Shown here piece by piece: positions 1 to 7,758 of a stretch of 64,000 nt of DNA; the stretch's first letter is position 1, and each line of letters opens with the position of its first letter. The position numbers were made by a program, and so were the translations under genes. A model generated the notes under the pieces. That model had not been told where the DNA came from. It saw only the letters and a list, made by a program, of their open reading frames with translations, and made no database searches. The DNA comes from JAWSVE01 sp050789445 (GTDB taxonomy: Bacteria > Pseudomonadota > Gammaproteobacteria > Pseudomonadales > Cellvibrionaceae): contig JAILXR010000001.1 in the NCBI GenBank assembly GCA_050789445.1, positions 2,976,001 through 3,040,000 on the forward strand, written 5' to 3'.

Positions 1-1497
1 AATGCCATCGCCTGCAGCTTCTTCCGTGTAGCTAGAGCCGACGACATTGTTATTCGCATCGTAAGCTGTTTGCGTAATAGCGCGAAAATCTGGCGTCGCA
101 TCTGCATTAGTGTCTCTTTCATTTACTGCTTGTGTTTGGCGATTCAGTGAGTCATAAGTGTACGTGTAGGTAGTGACTGAATCGACGATGCCATCATTAG
201 TGGAGTCAGTTACATAGAGACGCTGCGTTAATTTATCGGCAGCGTTATATTCCATTGATGTGGTATTAGTTCTGTCGACGATGCCATCATTATCATTATC
301 GGTTTGCATGAAGATAGAAATTGTATTTCCATTTGAGTCGTAATCAATTGTTCTTCTGGTTGTTCTGTCGATACTCCCGTCATTGTCGTTGTCATATTCA
401 CTAAATTCTTCTATCGGCATGTAGATGCTATTGTAGCTATACGTGATGGTGTAGCTACTGTCGATAATCCCATCCCCATCATTGTCAGTTTGAGTGCTAT
501 CTAATGTTATTTTATTTTTGTCGTCGTAGTTAAAGCTCCGAGCCGTAGAATAATCAACACTACCGTTGTAGTCTTCATCGTCTTCAGAAACAGAGCTCTT
601 GTGATTTCCTTTTGCATCGATAGTCGATACTTGCCGATAAAAAGTATCAAATGCACCGTCGGAGTCATTGTCGTTTTTATATTCGTTAGAAAGTGTTAGC
701 CAAAAAATTGGGTCGTAGGTCAGTTCATATTCGGTATCGATATTGCCATCGTTATTCTCGTCGTTAGACCCAATAATTTGATGATTAAGCGCATCGTAAA
801 ATTCGGTGCGTAGCGAGTCGACTATCCCATCATTGTTTTCATCTGTTTGCCTCAAGCTCGCATACTTAATTGGCAGATTGATCTCAAGATCGCGATATAA
901 ATAAGCTAATGTTAGTCCATTCCACAGATTTGTATTGCCGATAAATTGCTGAGTAAATGTGTAAAAAACATCTTTAAAATCTTGTGTGCTGACATTGAAA
1001 TCAATCGATGCGCCGGTGAGTGTAGTTTCAGTACCTGTTAAGTTAACGCCATTTGTTGGGTTGCTGTCGTTGTCTAAAGCGTAAATAAATTGAGTTATAT
1101 TAATGGCGGCATCATTAGTGGTTACTTCTTCCTCTTGCCATAATAGTTTTGTAACTTCTGTTACATCAGTTGGCAAGGTTGCGCCGGCAAGATCAAACGG
1201 ATTTAGATTTTCTTCAGCGATGACAGAACCTAATTCAATGTCTCCTAAAGAAAAAACAATTGTTTCACCGGCAATATACTGATATTCCCCGTTTGCATTG
1301 GTGGCGCCGTCCTGAGTGAGAGTTTTGTATCTCATTCCTTCAACAGCACCGCCAGCAAATTGTCCCGTTAAAACAGTTGGTCCACTGGGTGCTGCGCTTC
1401 CACCTCCGCCACCGCCGCAAGCGGCTAGTTGAAATGTTGCGATTGCTATTGCGAGAGTCAGTGATTTTTTTCTAAATCTGATAGTTGATTGATTCAT
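1..1497 (-). CDS. Lipoprotein with Asp-rich calcium-site-like repeats (3' end outside window)
   Basis: The frame opens at the ATG ending at 1497, behind an AAGGAG ribosome site, and is still open at base 1, so the C-terminus is missing. I translated 499 codons. The N-terminus is a lipoprotein signal with lipobox LAAC followed by a Gly run. After a first domain of about 200 residues come repeats of about 30 residues containing DxDxDG motifs such as TDNDNDGIVD and DNDNDGSID, each followed by a YD-type segment. These loops resemble EF-hand or thrombospondin-3 calcium sites; binding itself is inference. An ECF-type promoter motif lies 48 bases upstream, making this a likely member of the sigma regulon centred on 10490-11047. 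Function unknown; an envelope or surface role is likely. Confidence 0.8.
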   Translation of the reverse strand, partial: MNQSTIRFRKKSLTLAIAIATFQLAACGGGGGGSAAPSGPTVLTGQFAGGAVEGMRYKTLTQDGATNANGEYQYIAGETIVFSLGDIELGSVIAEENLNPFDLAGATLPTDVTEVTKLLWQEEEVTTNDAAINITQFIYALDNDSNPTNGVNLTGTETTLTGASIDFNVSTQDFKDVFYTFTQQFIGNTNLWNGLTLAYLYRDLEINLPIKYASLRQTDENNDGIVDSLRTEFYDALNHQIIGSNDENNDGNIDTEYELTYDPIFWLTLSNEYKNDNDSDGAFDTFYRQVSTIDAKGNHKSSVSEDDEDYNGSVDYSTARSFNYDDKNKITLDSTQTDNDGDGIIDSSYTITYSYNSIYMPIEEFSEYDNDNDGSIDRTTRRTIDYDSNGNTISIFMQTDNDNDGIVDRTNTTSMEYNAADKLTQRLYVTDSTNDGIVDSVTTYTYTYDSLNRQTQAVNERDTNADATPDFRAITQTAYDANNNVVGSSYTEEAAGDGI

Positions 1498-1544
1498 TAC
1501 ATTCTCCTTGATAGTAAATAATTTCTCATGACGTTTTATGGTGT

Positions 1545-1570
1545 GTCGTCGTGTCAAGGATTATGGTTCA
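1545..1570 (-). promoter_or_regulatory. ECF-type promoter motif A
   Basis: On the minus strand TGAACC (1570-1565), 16 bases, then CGAC (1548-1545). The same bipartite motif with identical spacing occurs at 3483-3508, 6042-6067 and 14803-14828, always upstream of a gene of this cluster. It resembles ECF promoters, which usually have an AAC core at -35 and a CG-containing -10. It lies 48 bases before the start of the lipoprotein gene ending at base 1. Confidence 0.75.
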
Positions 1571-1670
1571 CTTAATTATTTTTAAATGAAAAATAAAATT
1601 AAAGATAAGAAGCTTTAATTGAAAGATCAGAAAATAATTCTGGAGGGGAGGGCAAATAACATGAACAATT

Positions 1671-1700
1671 AAAAGGAGCAGAATTAAACCTGCTCCTTTT
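1671..1700 (-). terminator. Hairpin terminator after the secreted Pro-tailed protein gene
   Basis: An 11-bp perfect stem (AAAAGGAGCAG at 1671-1681 paired with 1690-1700) with an 8-base loop lies 9 bases past the stop of the gene at 1709. On the minus strand the stem ends in TTTT. It separates that gene from the lipoprotein gene, which has its own promoter motif. Confidence 0.75.
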
Positions 1701-1708
1701 TAATCGGG

Positions 1709-3400
1709 CTATTTTGAAGGGGTGGACTTAACTGGCGCGGGGTTAGTAGGTGCTGGACTAATGGGAGTCAGTCCAATAGGTTTTAGCGTTGAATTGGTTA
1801 CAGGCTTTATAGAGTTCGGCTGCATTGGTTTAATTGGCTGATTGGGATGAGTGATTGATTTTATTGTCCCTTGTTGTGGAGACTTTTCTGGTACTGCTAA
1901 AGGTGTTGATTGACGCATAGCAGAGTATTTATTTTCTTGTTGGTTCAGTAGTTGGAGTGCTTTGTTGCGCGCTTCAGGATCTTTGCTAAATTTTTGATTA
2001 ATTTCGTTTGTTAGTTGTCTTTTTTGTGACGCCATTTCATTTTTACTTTTGCCTTTGAAGTAGTTGTCCCAGTATCGATCGAGTTGAACTTCGTATTGTT
2101 GAGTATTTTGTTTTGTTTCTAACCGTGCCTGTAAACGATTGCTTTCTCGTGAAAGATTTTTCATTTCTCGGTTGAGTTGTTGAGTGATGTTAGGGCGAAA
2201 TTGAACTTGCAGTGAACGTAAAAGCTCCGGATCTAGTGTTGCTAAATTATTTGACGTTGTAGAGGTGGGGGCGAGAGCAACTGTACTGCCAGTAGCACTT
2301 GAACCTCGCGCGACTACCCCAGCTTGTGCTGGCCGATAGCCGGTTAAATCATTCAGTTGTGCAAAATAATAACGTGTTGGATTGCGCTCGAGTTCTGCCA
2401 TTGCGTTCACGATTCTGCCAGCTTCTGAGGTGGTGTTTGTAGCCGTTGTTAATCTTTCGGTAACTAATCTCATTTGATCATTAATCTGTGTGTTAGCGCC
2501 ACTAATAGCAGGTGGAAACAATCTCTCTAAATCCCGAGTAACTCGATCTAATGTCAAATTCATCGTGCGTGCGGTAATCAAAAATGAAACAGGATCGGCG
2601 ATGGTGGCGGCTAGTGGTCCGATTACACCACTAATTGGCGCTGCAAAACTCACTGAAAATACATCGCGCATATGATTGACAGCTGTTTGATGAGCTCGCT
2701 CTAAACCTCGCATGGCTTGTTCAAAACCGCTGCGTTCATCGCGTCCTGTTTTGTCCGCTAGCTGATTCACGCGTTGTAAGGCTGCTCGCATTGCCGCTTG
2801 CATCTCTGCTCTACTCGGGGTGTTTCTGATGGTGGAAGTCCCCGCACTATTAGCAATTTGTTGAGCGGCGGCTGTAGAAATTTGTCGATTGGCTTGTGCC
2901 GTTAAAGCGGCTGCCGATTGTGATGTTTGAATTGCTGTTGTATTAATTTGAGACGAGTCAGTAGGATTGGTGGGAGAAGTCCTTATAGCGGCGGGCCTTG
3001 CAGTGCTTCTTGTGTTGGCTAATTGCGCACGCGATGGATCGTAATCTCTATCGACTCGTGTGGAAATTTCTGAGGCTTGTCGGCGATGGGCATTACTACT
3101 ACGTTCTACGCTAGCAAAACTATCCGTCGCGCCACGAGTTGCATTAACGACTGCATCATTTAGAGTGCCAATCGATTCATCAAAAACTCGCTGGCCCATA
3201 CTAAATAAGTCGCGTGCATGCTGAAGTATTTCTTGAATTTCATCGACGGCTGCTTGCACTGCACAGGATAGTCCTGCCGTGGCTACTGCACCTAAGCAAC
3301 TCCAGAAACTATTACAGCAGTTGCCAGCTTTTGCCGGCGCTGTAAATGTTAATGAAGTGCTGAGTAAGATGGCTAACCCGATATATTTGATGTGCTTCAT
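1709..3400 (-). CDS. Secreted coiled-coil protein with Pro-rich tail, unknown function
   Basis: The start is the ATG at 3400, behind AGAGGAA; an in-frame start at 3454 lies outside any ribosome site and would put 18 residues before the signal peptide MKHIKYIGLAILLSTSLTF, which ends near AKAG. The mature protein begins with a Cys-containing hydrophobic segment (NCCNSFWSCLGAVATAGLSC). Long Ala/Gln/Arg/Glu-rich stretches likely to be helical follow, then a low-complexity tail rich in Pro, Thr and Ser. I do not recognise a family; similarity to TrbJ-like secretion proteins was considered but is too weak to claim. ECF-type motif B lies 83 bases upstream and a terminator follows, so it forms its own unit in the sigma regulon. 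Confidence 0.75.
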   Translation of the reverse strand: MKHIKYIGLAILLSTSLTFTAPAKAGNCCNSFWSCLGAVATAGLSCAVQAAVDEIQEILQHARDLFSMGQRVFDESIGTLNDAVVNATRGATDSFASVERSSNAHRRQASEISTRVDRDYDPSRAQLANTRSTARPAAIRTSPTNPTDSSQINTTAIQTSQSAAALTAQANRQISTAAAQQIANSAGTSTIRNTPSRAEMQAAMRAALQRVNQLADKTGRDERSGFEQAMRGLERAHQTAVNHMRDVFSVSFAAPISGVIGPLAATIADPVSFLITARTMNLTLDRVTRDLERLFPPAISGANTQINDQMRLVTERLTTATNTTSEAGRIVNAMAELERNPTRYYFAQLNDLTGYRPAQAGVVARGSSATGSTVALAPTSTTSNNLATLDPELLRSLQVQFRPNITQQLNREMKNLSRESNRLQARLETKQNTQQYEVQLDRYWDNYFKGKSKNEMASQKRQLTNEINQKFSKDPEARNKALQLLNQQENKYSAMRQSTPLAVPEKSPQQGTIKSITHPNQPIKPMQPNSIKPVTNSTLKPIGLTPISPAPTNPAPVKSTPSK

Positions 3401-3482
3401 AACACTTTCCTCTGGCTGAAATTTGTTTGCATAACGTTGGCACATTGATGGCACTATTTTTATTCTTACGTTGAGCTATTAA

Positions 3483-3508
3483 GTCGCTGACTAGATCGTT
3501 AAGGTTCA
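3483..3508 (-). promoter_or_regulatory. ECF-type promoter motif B
   Basis: On the minus strand TGAACC (3508-3503), N16, CGAC (3486-3483) followed by TTAA. Same sequence and spacing as motifs A, C and D. It is placed 83 bases upstream of the ATG at 3400, in the 313-base gap after the repeat-protein gene. Confidence 0.75.
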
Positions 3509-3627
3509 TGTACTGGGCAATAATATTGGAGACAAAAGTTTGTAGGATAATTTTTTATTATTGATACTGTCATTGAACGAGCTTGAGTAGCTTGATATGT
3601 ATATACAAAATATTTTGGTAATACATA

Positions 3628-3693
3628 AAATAGAAAAGCGTCTTTGAGTTTTTTGGTTTCGGTTATTGATTTCAAAAACCATCTTTTCTATTT
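3628..3693 (-). terminator. Possible extended hairpin downstream of the repeat-protein gene
   Basis: Arms AAATAGAAAAG (3628-3638) and CTTTTCTATTT (3683-3693) are perfectly complementary over 11 bp around a 44-base loop that itself contains short complementary pieces. It begins 20 bases past the stop at 3714, the right place for a terminator, but it is AT-rich and has a long loop. Confidence 0.35.
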
Positions 3694-3713
3694 CAGTATT
3701 AACATTTTAGTCA

Positions 3714-5972
3714 TTAACTTCCAGGATTTATTGTATCTCCAATATCTTCGAGTTGTTCTTCGAAAGATGGGCCATTTCCTCGCATGTCGTCTTCCATCCC
3801 CGTCGGGTCGATATTGACACCCCCGTTATTTGATTCACGTAGTTCTTCAATGCTGGGTGCGGAAAATCCTGTATCTTCAGTTTCTTCTTCTTCCTCTTGT
3901 TCAGTGGAGGGTGTAAGCCCAGCCGGCACGCAGTTTCCATTTGCGCCAGGTTGAGGTTCGCTTACACCGCGAGGTGGGCCGGAATCATTTTCGCCGCAGG
4001 TTGGTGGAGCAGTACTTTCAGGGTCCCTTTTTTCCCCTTTCTTTTTCGCTACAAAGTCATCTGCGGTTGTTTTACTTTCGTGCTGGAGACCTGATTCAGA
4101 TAATCCAAAACCTGAATTTGCTTCGTCACTGCCGCCTTCATCGCCCGTGTCATCCTCAGTTTCTCCTTCGTCACTACTTTCATCATCGCCGCTATCATCT
4201 GAATCATCGTTATCATCACTGTCGCTATCGTCATCAGAGTCATCGTCGTCGTCATCATTAGAGCTATTGGACTGGCCGCTACTCGATTGCGACCCACCCC
4301 GCTCTGAAGGTTGAGGATCTCTCGAACGTTCACTCCCATCGGGATTGAGCACGACTGTTTCATTGGTCACCGGGTCTACATAGACATGTGTGCCGTCAGG
4401 GCCGGTTAGGCTGCCGTCGCGGTTTACTAGTAAGCCATCAGTTGCTGCAACATTGTCACCGTTCGAAAGGACATAGACGCTGTCGCCTCCAAGTGTCGTG
4501 GCTGGGGTCGCAAATCCTGGGCCAGCTGCTTGTGGTGTGCTCGTGCTTTGAGTGCCATCGGGGCTTGTTACGACCGTTTCTCCTGCGCTATTCGTTGAAA
4601 CAGAAGTGCCGTCGTTGTAACTCACGCTACCATCTCTGTGCACAGTTGCTGGTGATCCGTCCTGTCCAGTCGCTGGAACTTGTTGGCCATTATCTAATGT
4701 GTAGGTCGAGCTGCCATCACGGGCAGTGGAGGGTTGGGCAAATCCTGATCCGCCTGTTTGCGGAGGTGGAGTGGTTCTTTGAGTGCCGTCGGGTCTTGTT
4801 GTGACAGTATCTCCATTGCCATTCGTTGAAACAGAAGTCCCATCGTTGTAACTCACGCTGCCATCTCTGTGTACCGTCGCTGGTGATCCGTCCTGTCCAG
4901 TCGCTGGAACTTGTTGGCCGTTACCTAAGGTATATGTGGAGCTGCCATCTCGTGCCGTAGAAGGTTGAGCAAATCCCGCCCCACCTGTTTGTGGAGGCGG
5001 AGTGGTTCTTTGGGTGCCATCGGGTCTTGTTGTGACGGTATCTCCATTGCCATTCGTTGAAATAGAAGTCCCATCGTTGTAGCTCACGCTGCCATCTCTG
5101 CCTACTGTTGCGGGTGATCCATCGGGCGCAGTGGCAGGCACTTGTTGGCCATTACCTAAGGTGTATGTGGAACTGCCATCTTTTGCTGTAGAGGGCTGGG
5201 CAAAACCTGGTCCTGCTGCTCCACCGTTCACGCCGCCATTTTGCGGTGGCGCTGGTGTTGCGGGGAATCCTCCTACTCCAGAGCCGACAGCGGGTCGGCC
5301 AGGGGCATTGCTACTTTGGTTGGGCGAAGTAAAACCAGGCGTATTCGGTGATTGGATTCCTCCTGGTCCAACTGAACGAGGACTTTGAGGCACTTGTCTG
5401 GCTGAACCTGAACCAGCTGGCGCATTTCTGGATGGCGCGACTCTAGTTGGAGCTACTCTTCTAGTAGGCGCTGCGGGGACAGCCTTAATACCTTGCGAAG
5501 GCGCGCCTCGCTGTATTTGGGGTAGTGTTTGAATACGTGAAGGCGGTTGTTTGATTGGCCCTGCAGGCACAGACGGCATTGTTTGCACGCCTTTATTCAA
5601 TGTAGGGCTGTTACCAATCGGCTGAACGGATGTAGACGATGAAGAATTAATTCCTTGAGAAGGAGCGGCCTGTTTGATCTTTGGTGGCGCTTGCATAGCC
5701 GGAGCTGTTGCTGGTTTGATTGACGCTGAGGGTAGCTTTTGTATGCCAGTGTTAAAACTTGGAGGTGTACCTGCTTGAGCTTTACTTGAGCCTATAGGCT
5801 GACCGATTGATGTTCTATTCGATTGATCATCCTTTGTTTGTTGCAGTGCAATGTTTTTAGGTCTTTTTTTGGCATTAATGTCTAAGGTGTTATCGGCACC
5901 TAAACTGTAAACGCTAAAAGAGCAGAGTGCCCATAATGCTGTAGCGGTTGTTGTAAGCTTAAGTTTTTGCAT
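3714..5972 (-). CDS. Secreted protein with 77-residue tandem repeats and Asp-rich tail
   Basis: The start is the ATG at 5972 with GGAAAGGAAC just upstream; an in-frame position 12 codons earlier has no ribosome site. The order is: a signal peptide ending near YSLGADN; a region rich in Pro, Gln, Ser and Ala; three near-identical units of 77, 77 and 76 residues each beginning GFAQPSTA, plus a fourth diverged copy; a run of Asp and Ser (around 4150-4270) that is extremely acidic; and a charged C-terminus. Inside each unit the pattern DGS/NGxxV recurs about every 15-20 residues, which suggests short beta-hairpins. The acidic run could bind calcium or resemble adhesin linkers; this is inference. 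No family recognised. ECF-type motif C lies 70 bases upstream. Confidence 0.8.
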   Translation of the reverse strand: MQKLKLTTTATALWALCSFSVYSLGADNTLDINAKKRPKNIALQQTKDDQSNRTSIGQPIGSSKAQAGTPPSFNTGIQKLPSASIKPATAPAMQAPPKIKQAAPSQGINSSSSTSVQPIGNSPTLNKGVQTMPSVPAGPIKQPPSRIQTLPQIQRGAPSQGIKAVPAAPTRRVAPTRVAPSRNAPAGSGSARQVPQSPRSVGPGGIQSPNTPGFTSPNQSSNAPGRPAVGSGVGGFPATPAPPQNGGVNGGAAGPGFAQPSTAKDGSSTYTLGNGQQVPATAPDGSPATVGRDGSVSYNDGTSISTNGNGDTVTTRPDGTQRTTPPPQTGGAGFAQPSTARDGSSTYTLGNGQQVPATGQDGSPATVHRDGSVSYNDGTSVSTNGNGDTVTTRPDGTQRTTPPPQTGGSGFAQPSTARDGSSTYTLDNGQQVPATGQDGSPATVHRDGSVSYNDGTSVSTNSAGETVVTSPDGTQSTSTPQAAGPGFATPATTLGGDSVYVLSNGDNVAATDGLLVNRDGSLTGPDGTHVYVDPVTNETVVLNPDGSERSRDPQPSERGGSQSSSGQSNSSNDDDDDDSDDDSDSDDNDDSDDSGDDESSDEGETEDDTGDEGGSDEANSGFGLSESGLQHESKTTADDFVAKKKGEKRDPESTAPPTCGENDSGPPRGVSEPQPGANGNCVPAGLTPSTEQEEEEETEDTGFSAPSIEELRESNNGGVNIDPTGMEDDMRGNGPSFEEQLEDIGDTINPGS
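4518..5207 (-). repeat. Tandem 231-bp coding repeats (3 units, fourth degenerate)
   Basis: Unit 1 is 5207-4977, unit 2 is 4976-4746, unit 3 is 4745-4518 (one codon shorter). Units 2 and 3 share long identical DNA stretches, including silent positions, which indicates recent duplication or gene conversion. A fourth, diverged copy follows to about 4290. The copies keep the reading frame. Confidence 0.85.
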
Positions 5973-6041
5973 CTTATTGTTCCTTTCCGTAGATGTTTGC
6001 CTAATCAAAGCGACTAACTATAGGCGGTAGTATGCCCTTAA

Positions 6042-6067
6042 GTCGCTCCTAGTACCGAAAAGGTTCA
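6042..6067 (-). promoter_or_regulatory. ECF-type promoter motif C
   Basis: On the minus strand TGAACC (6067-6062), N16, CGAC (6045-6042) followed by TTAA. It lies in the 102-base gap between the Big_5-type lipoprotein gene and the repeat-protein gene, 70 bases before the ATG at 5972. It matches motifs A, B and D. Confidence 0.75.
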
Positions 6068-6074
6068 GACGGAA

Positions 6075-7727
6075 TTATTGAGAAAAAACACGTCGCAGTA
6101 TGGTTGTATTGGTTGCCGCGTCCTGCTGCTTCCAAACTAAAAGAGATTCGCCAGAAGGAGCCAGTGCAATACGGGATAAGGTGGAAAGCTCTCCGGCGAC
6201 GCCATGAAGTGTTTCTGCTGCTTCCCATCCAACGCCTGGTCGATATCGACGCTGCCGGATAAAAGATTCGGTGGCGGTGTTAGCTTGCCCTTGGACTTCG
6301 ATCCAGCTGGTTTGGATGACGCCGAATTGATTGCTATTGATAGAAAGTTGTAGCACGTCTTTTCCGGCTTCTTGGGCAATGACGATAGGGGCTTCCCATT
6401 GGCCGCTAGCATAAGTAGCGGTAAATAATTCAAAGCCGGTCCCAACGCCACCGACGCCGTAAAATACTTGCGCGTTACCATCAGCTGCCAGCATGACTCT
6501 GGAAACGCCAACGACTTCACCATTGCCAGGAATAACTAATGATGGCGTCGACCAGCCACTGGCGGAGTCATAAGAACTAAAATAAGCGTCGCCATTGGTA
6601 CCGGCAATTTGGCTCCAGAAGGCAATGATTTGTCCGTTGTCATTAATATCAACGTCACCACGAATGGAATTTTCAGTAGTCGCGTCTATTTCAGTGGGAG
6701 CGGACCATCCAGAGGCAGGTAAAAATTCGGAAAAGTAGACATTAAATTGCGACCCAGCATTGGATTGCTGCCAAATCAACGCTAATTGATCATTAGAATT
6801 TCCCGACAAGATTGGCGATTGGCCGTTTTCAGCGGCATCCTGTTGAATCAGTGTTGGAGTGCCCCAACCAGAGCTAGGGTTATATTGATTGCCCCAAACT
6901 TGATTCACAGTGGCGTTAATTTCTGTCCAAACAACAGTCGCAATTCCGCTGGCACTGAGATAGGACGTTGCAGCGCCCGAAACATTGTCAGTAGAGTCAG
7001 TAATTTTTTGCGGCGTTCCCCAGCCGATACTCGGATCGTAAAGTGTGGCCCAAAGCTCTGCCGTTCCGGCGTTATCTTCTATCCAAGTGACTAATACCTG
7101 ACCTGTGTTTTTGTTCAGTTCTAAAGTGGGAGATGTGGCATCGCCAAAACTAAAAACATCGATAATACCGGGTGCATTCCAGCCAGTACCTGGCACGTAA
7201 TGAGCGGCATGTACCGCTTCATAGAAGCTATCGCTTTCTATCCAGATGGCAACGCCATAACCGTTGTCATCGATAGCTACCGAGGGACTGTTCGCGTTGG
7301 AAAGCGTTGTTGATAACGAGGCTGTTGGTTGCCAGATACCATCAAGAGTAGTGAAGTTTGTTTGCCCTGTACTGACCGGATTGCGAGCGAGATCAGTAAT
7401 GCCTTCGCCATATGTTACGGTAAACGTGGTTGCTAGTGGCAGTGGATTACTGGGAGTAAACACTAGGCTGTTGGTTGTAGCGTCATAGCCTAGATCGCCA
7501 GCCACTGGCGTGCTACCCATGAACAACGTCAAGCTATTGGACGTGAGAGTGTCGGCAAAAAGTGTTTCGTTAAAGGTTACGGTAACTGCTGTGTCTGTTG
7601 CGACATCAGTCGAATTTTCAGAAGGCGTTACAGCAGTCAGTCTTGGTGTTGACGAATCTCCTTCCAAGCCGCAAGCGGCTAACAATGTAAGTGCAGTACC
7701 TGCGCACATAAGACGAAACCAAATCAT
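6075..7727 (-). CDS. Lipoprotein with Big_5-type Ig-like domain and repeated beta-blade-like segments
   Basis: Starts at the ATG at 7727 behind GGAGAACACT. Residues 1-18 are a lipoprotein signal with lipobox LAAC. The next 100 residues (PSENSTDVATDTAVTVTFNE and onward to FTTLDG) look like the bacterial Ig-like Big_5 domain, as in many secreted proteins. The remaining 400 residues repeat a pattern of about 50 residues ending in phrases like GWGTP or GWSAP, with VxWxE/IAxW strands, suggesting a beta-propeller. It starts 31 bases after the protease gene stop, so the two are probably co-transcribed. A role as envelope partner of the protease or sensor is possible but unproven. Confidence 0.75.
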   Translation of the reverse strand: MIWFRLMCAGTALTLLAACGLEGDSSTPRLTAVTPSENSTDVATDTAVTVTFNETLFADTLTSNSLTLFMGSTPVAGDLGYDATTNSLVFTPSNPLPLATTFTVTYGEGITDLARNPVSTGQTNFTTLDGIWQPTASLSTTLSNANSPSVAIDDNGYGVAIWIESDSFYEAVHAAHYVPGTGWNAPGIIDVFSFGDATSPTLELNKNTGQVLVTWIEDNAGTAELWATLYDPSIGWGTPQKITDSTDNVSGAATSYLSASGIATVVWTEINATVNQVWGNQYNPSSGWGTPTLIQQDAAENGQSPILSGNSNDQLALIWQQSNAGSQFNVYFSEFLPASGWSAPTEIDATTENSIRGDVDINDNGQIIAFWSQIAGTNGDAYFSSYDSASGWSTPSLVIPGNGEVVGVSRVMLAADGNAQVFYGVGGVGTGFELFTATYASGQWEAPIVIAQEAGKDVLQLSINSNQFGVIQTSWIEVQGQANTATESFIRQRRYRPGVGWEAAETLHGVAGELSTLSRIALAPSGESLLVWKQQDAATNTTILRRVFSQ

Positions 7728-7728
7728 A

Positions 7729-7752
7729 GTGTTCTCCAAAGTGTTCTCCAAA
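7729..7752 (-). repeat. 12-bp direct duplication carrying the ribosome-binding site
   Basis: GTGTTCTCCAAA occurs twice in tandem (7729-7740 and 7741-7752, plus-strand reading). On the minus strand each copy supplies a TTTGGAGAACAC segment, so the lipoprotein start at 7727 is preceded by two GGAG sites. The distal copy could also read from TTG. Confidence 0.8.
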
Positions 7753-7758
7753 AAAACA

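Noticed and set aside
3897..4363. Several open frames in other phases across the Asp-rich region
   Set aside because: They come from the GAT/GAC repeats of the real gene read in other frames (His-, Met- or Thr-rich); no ribosome sites.
4518..5207. Regular repeats that could look like a CRISPR or satellite array
   Set aside because: The 231-bp units are in frame inside one gene and have no spacer structure; they encode protein repeats.
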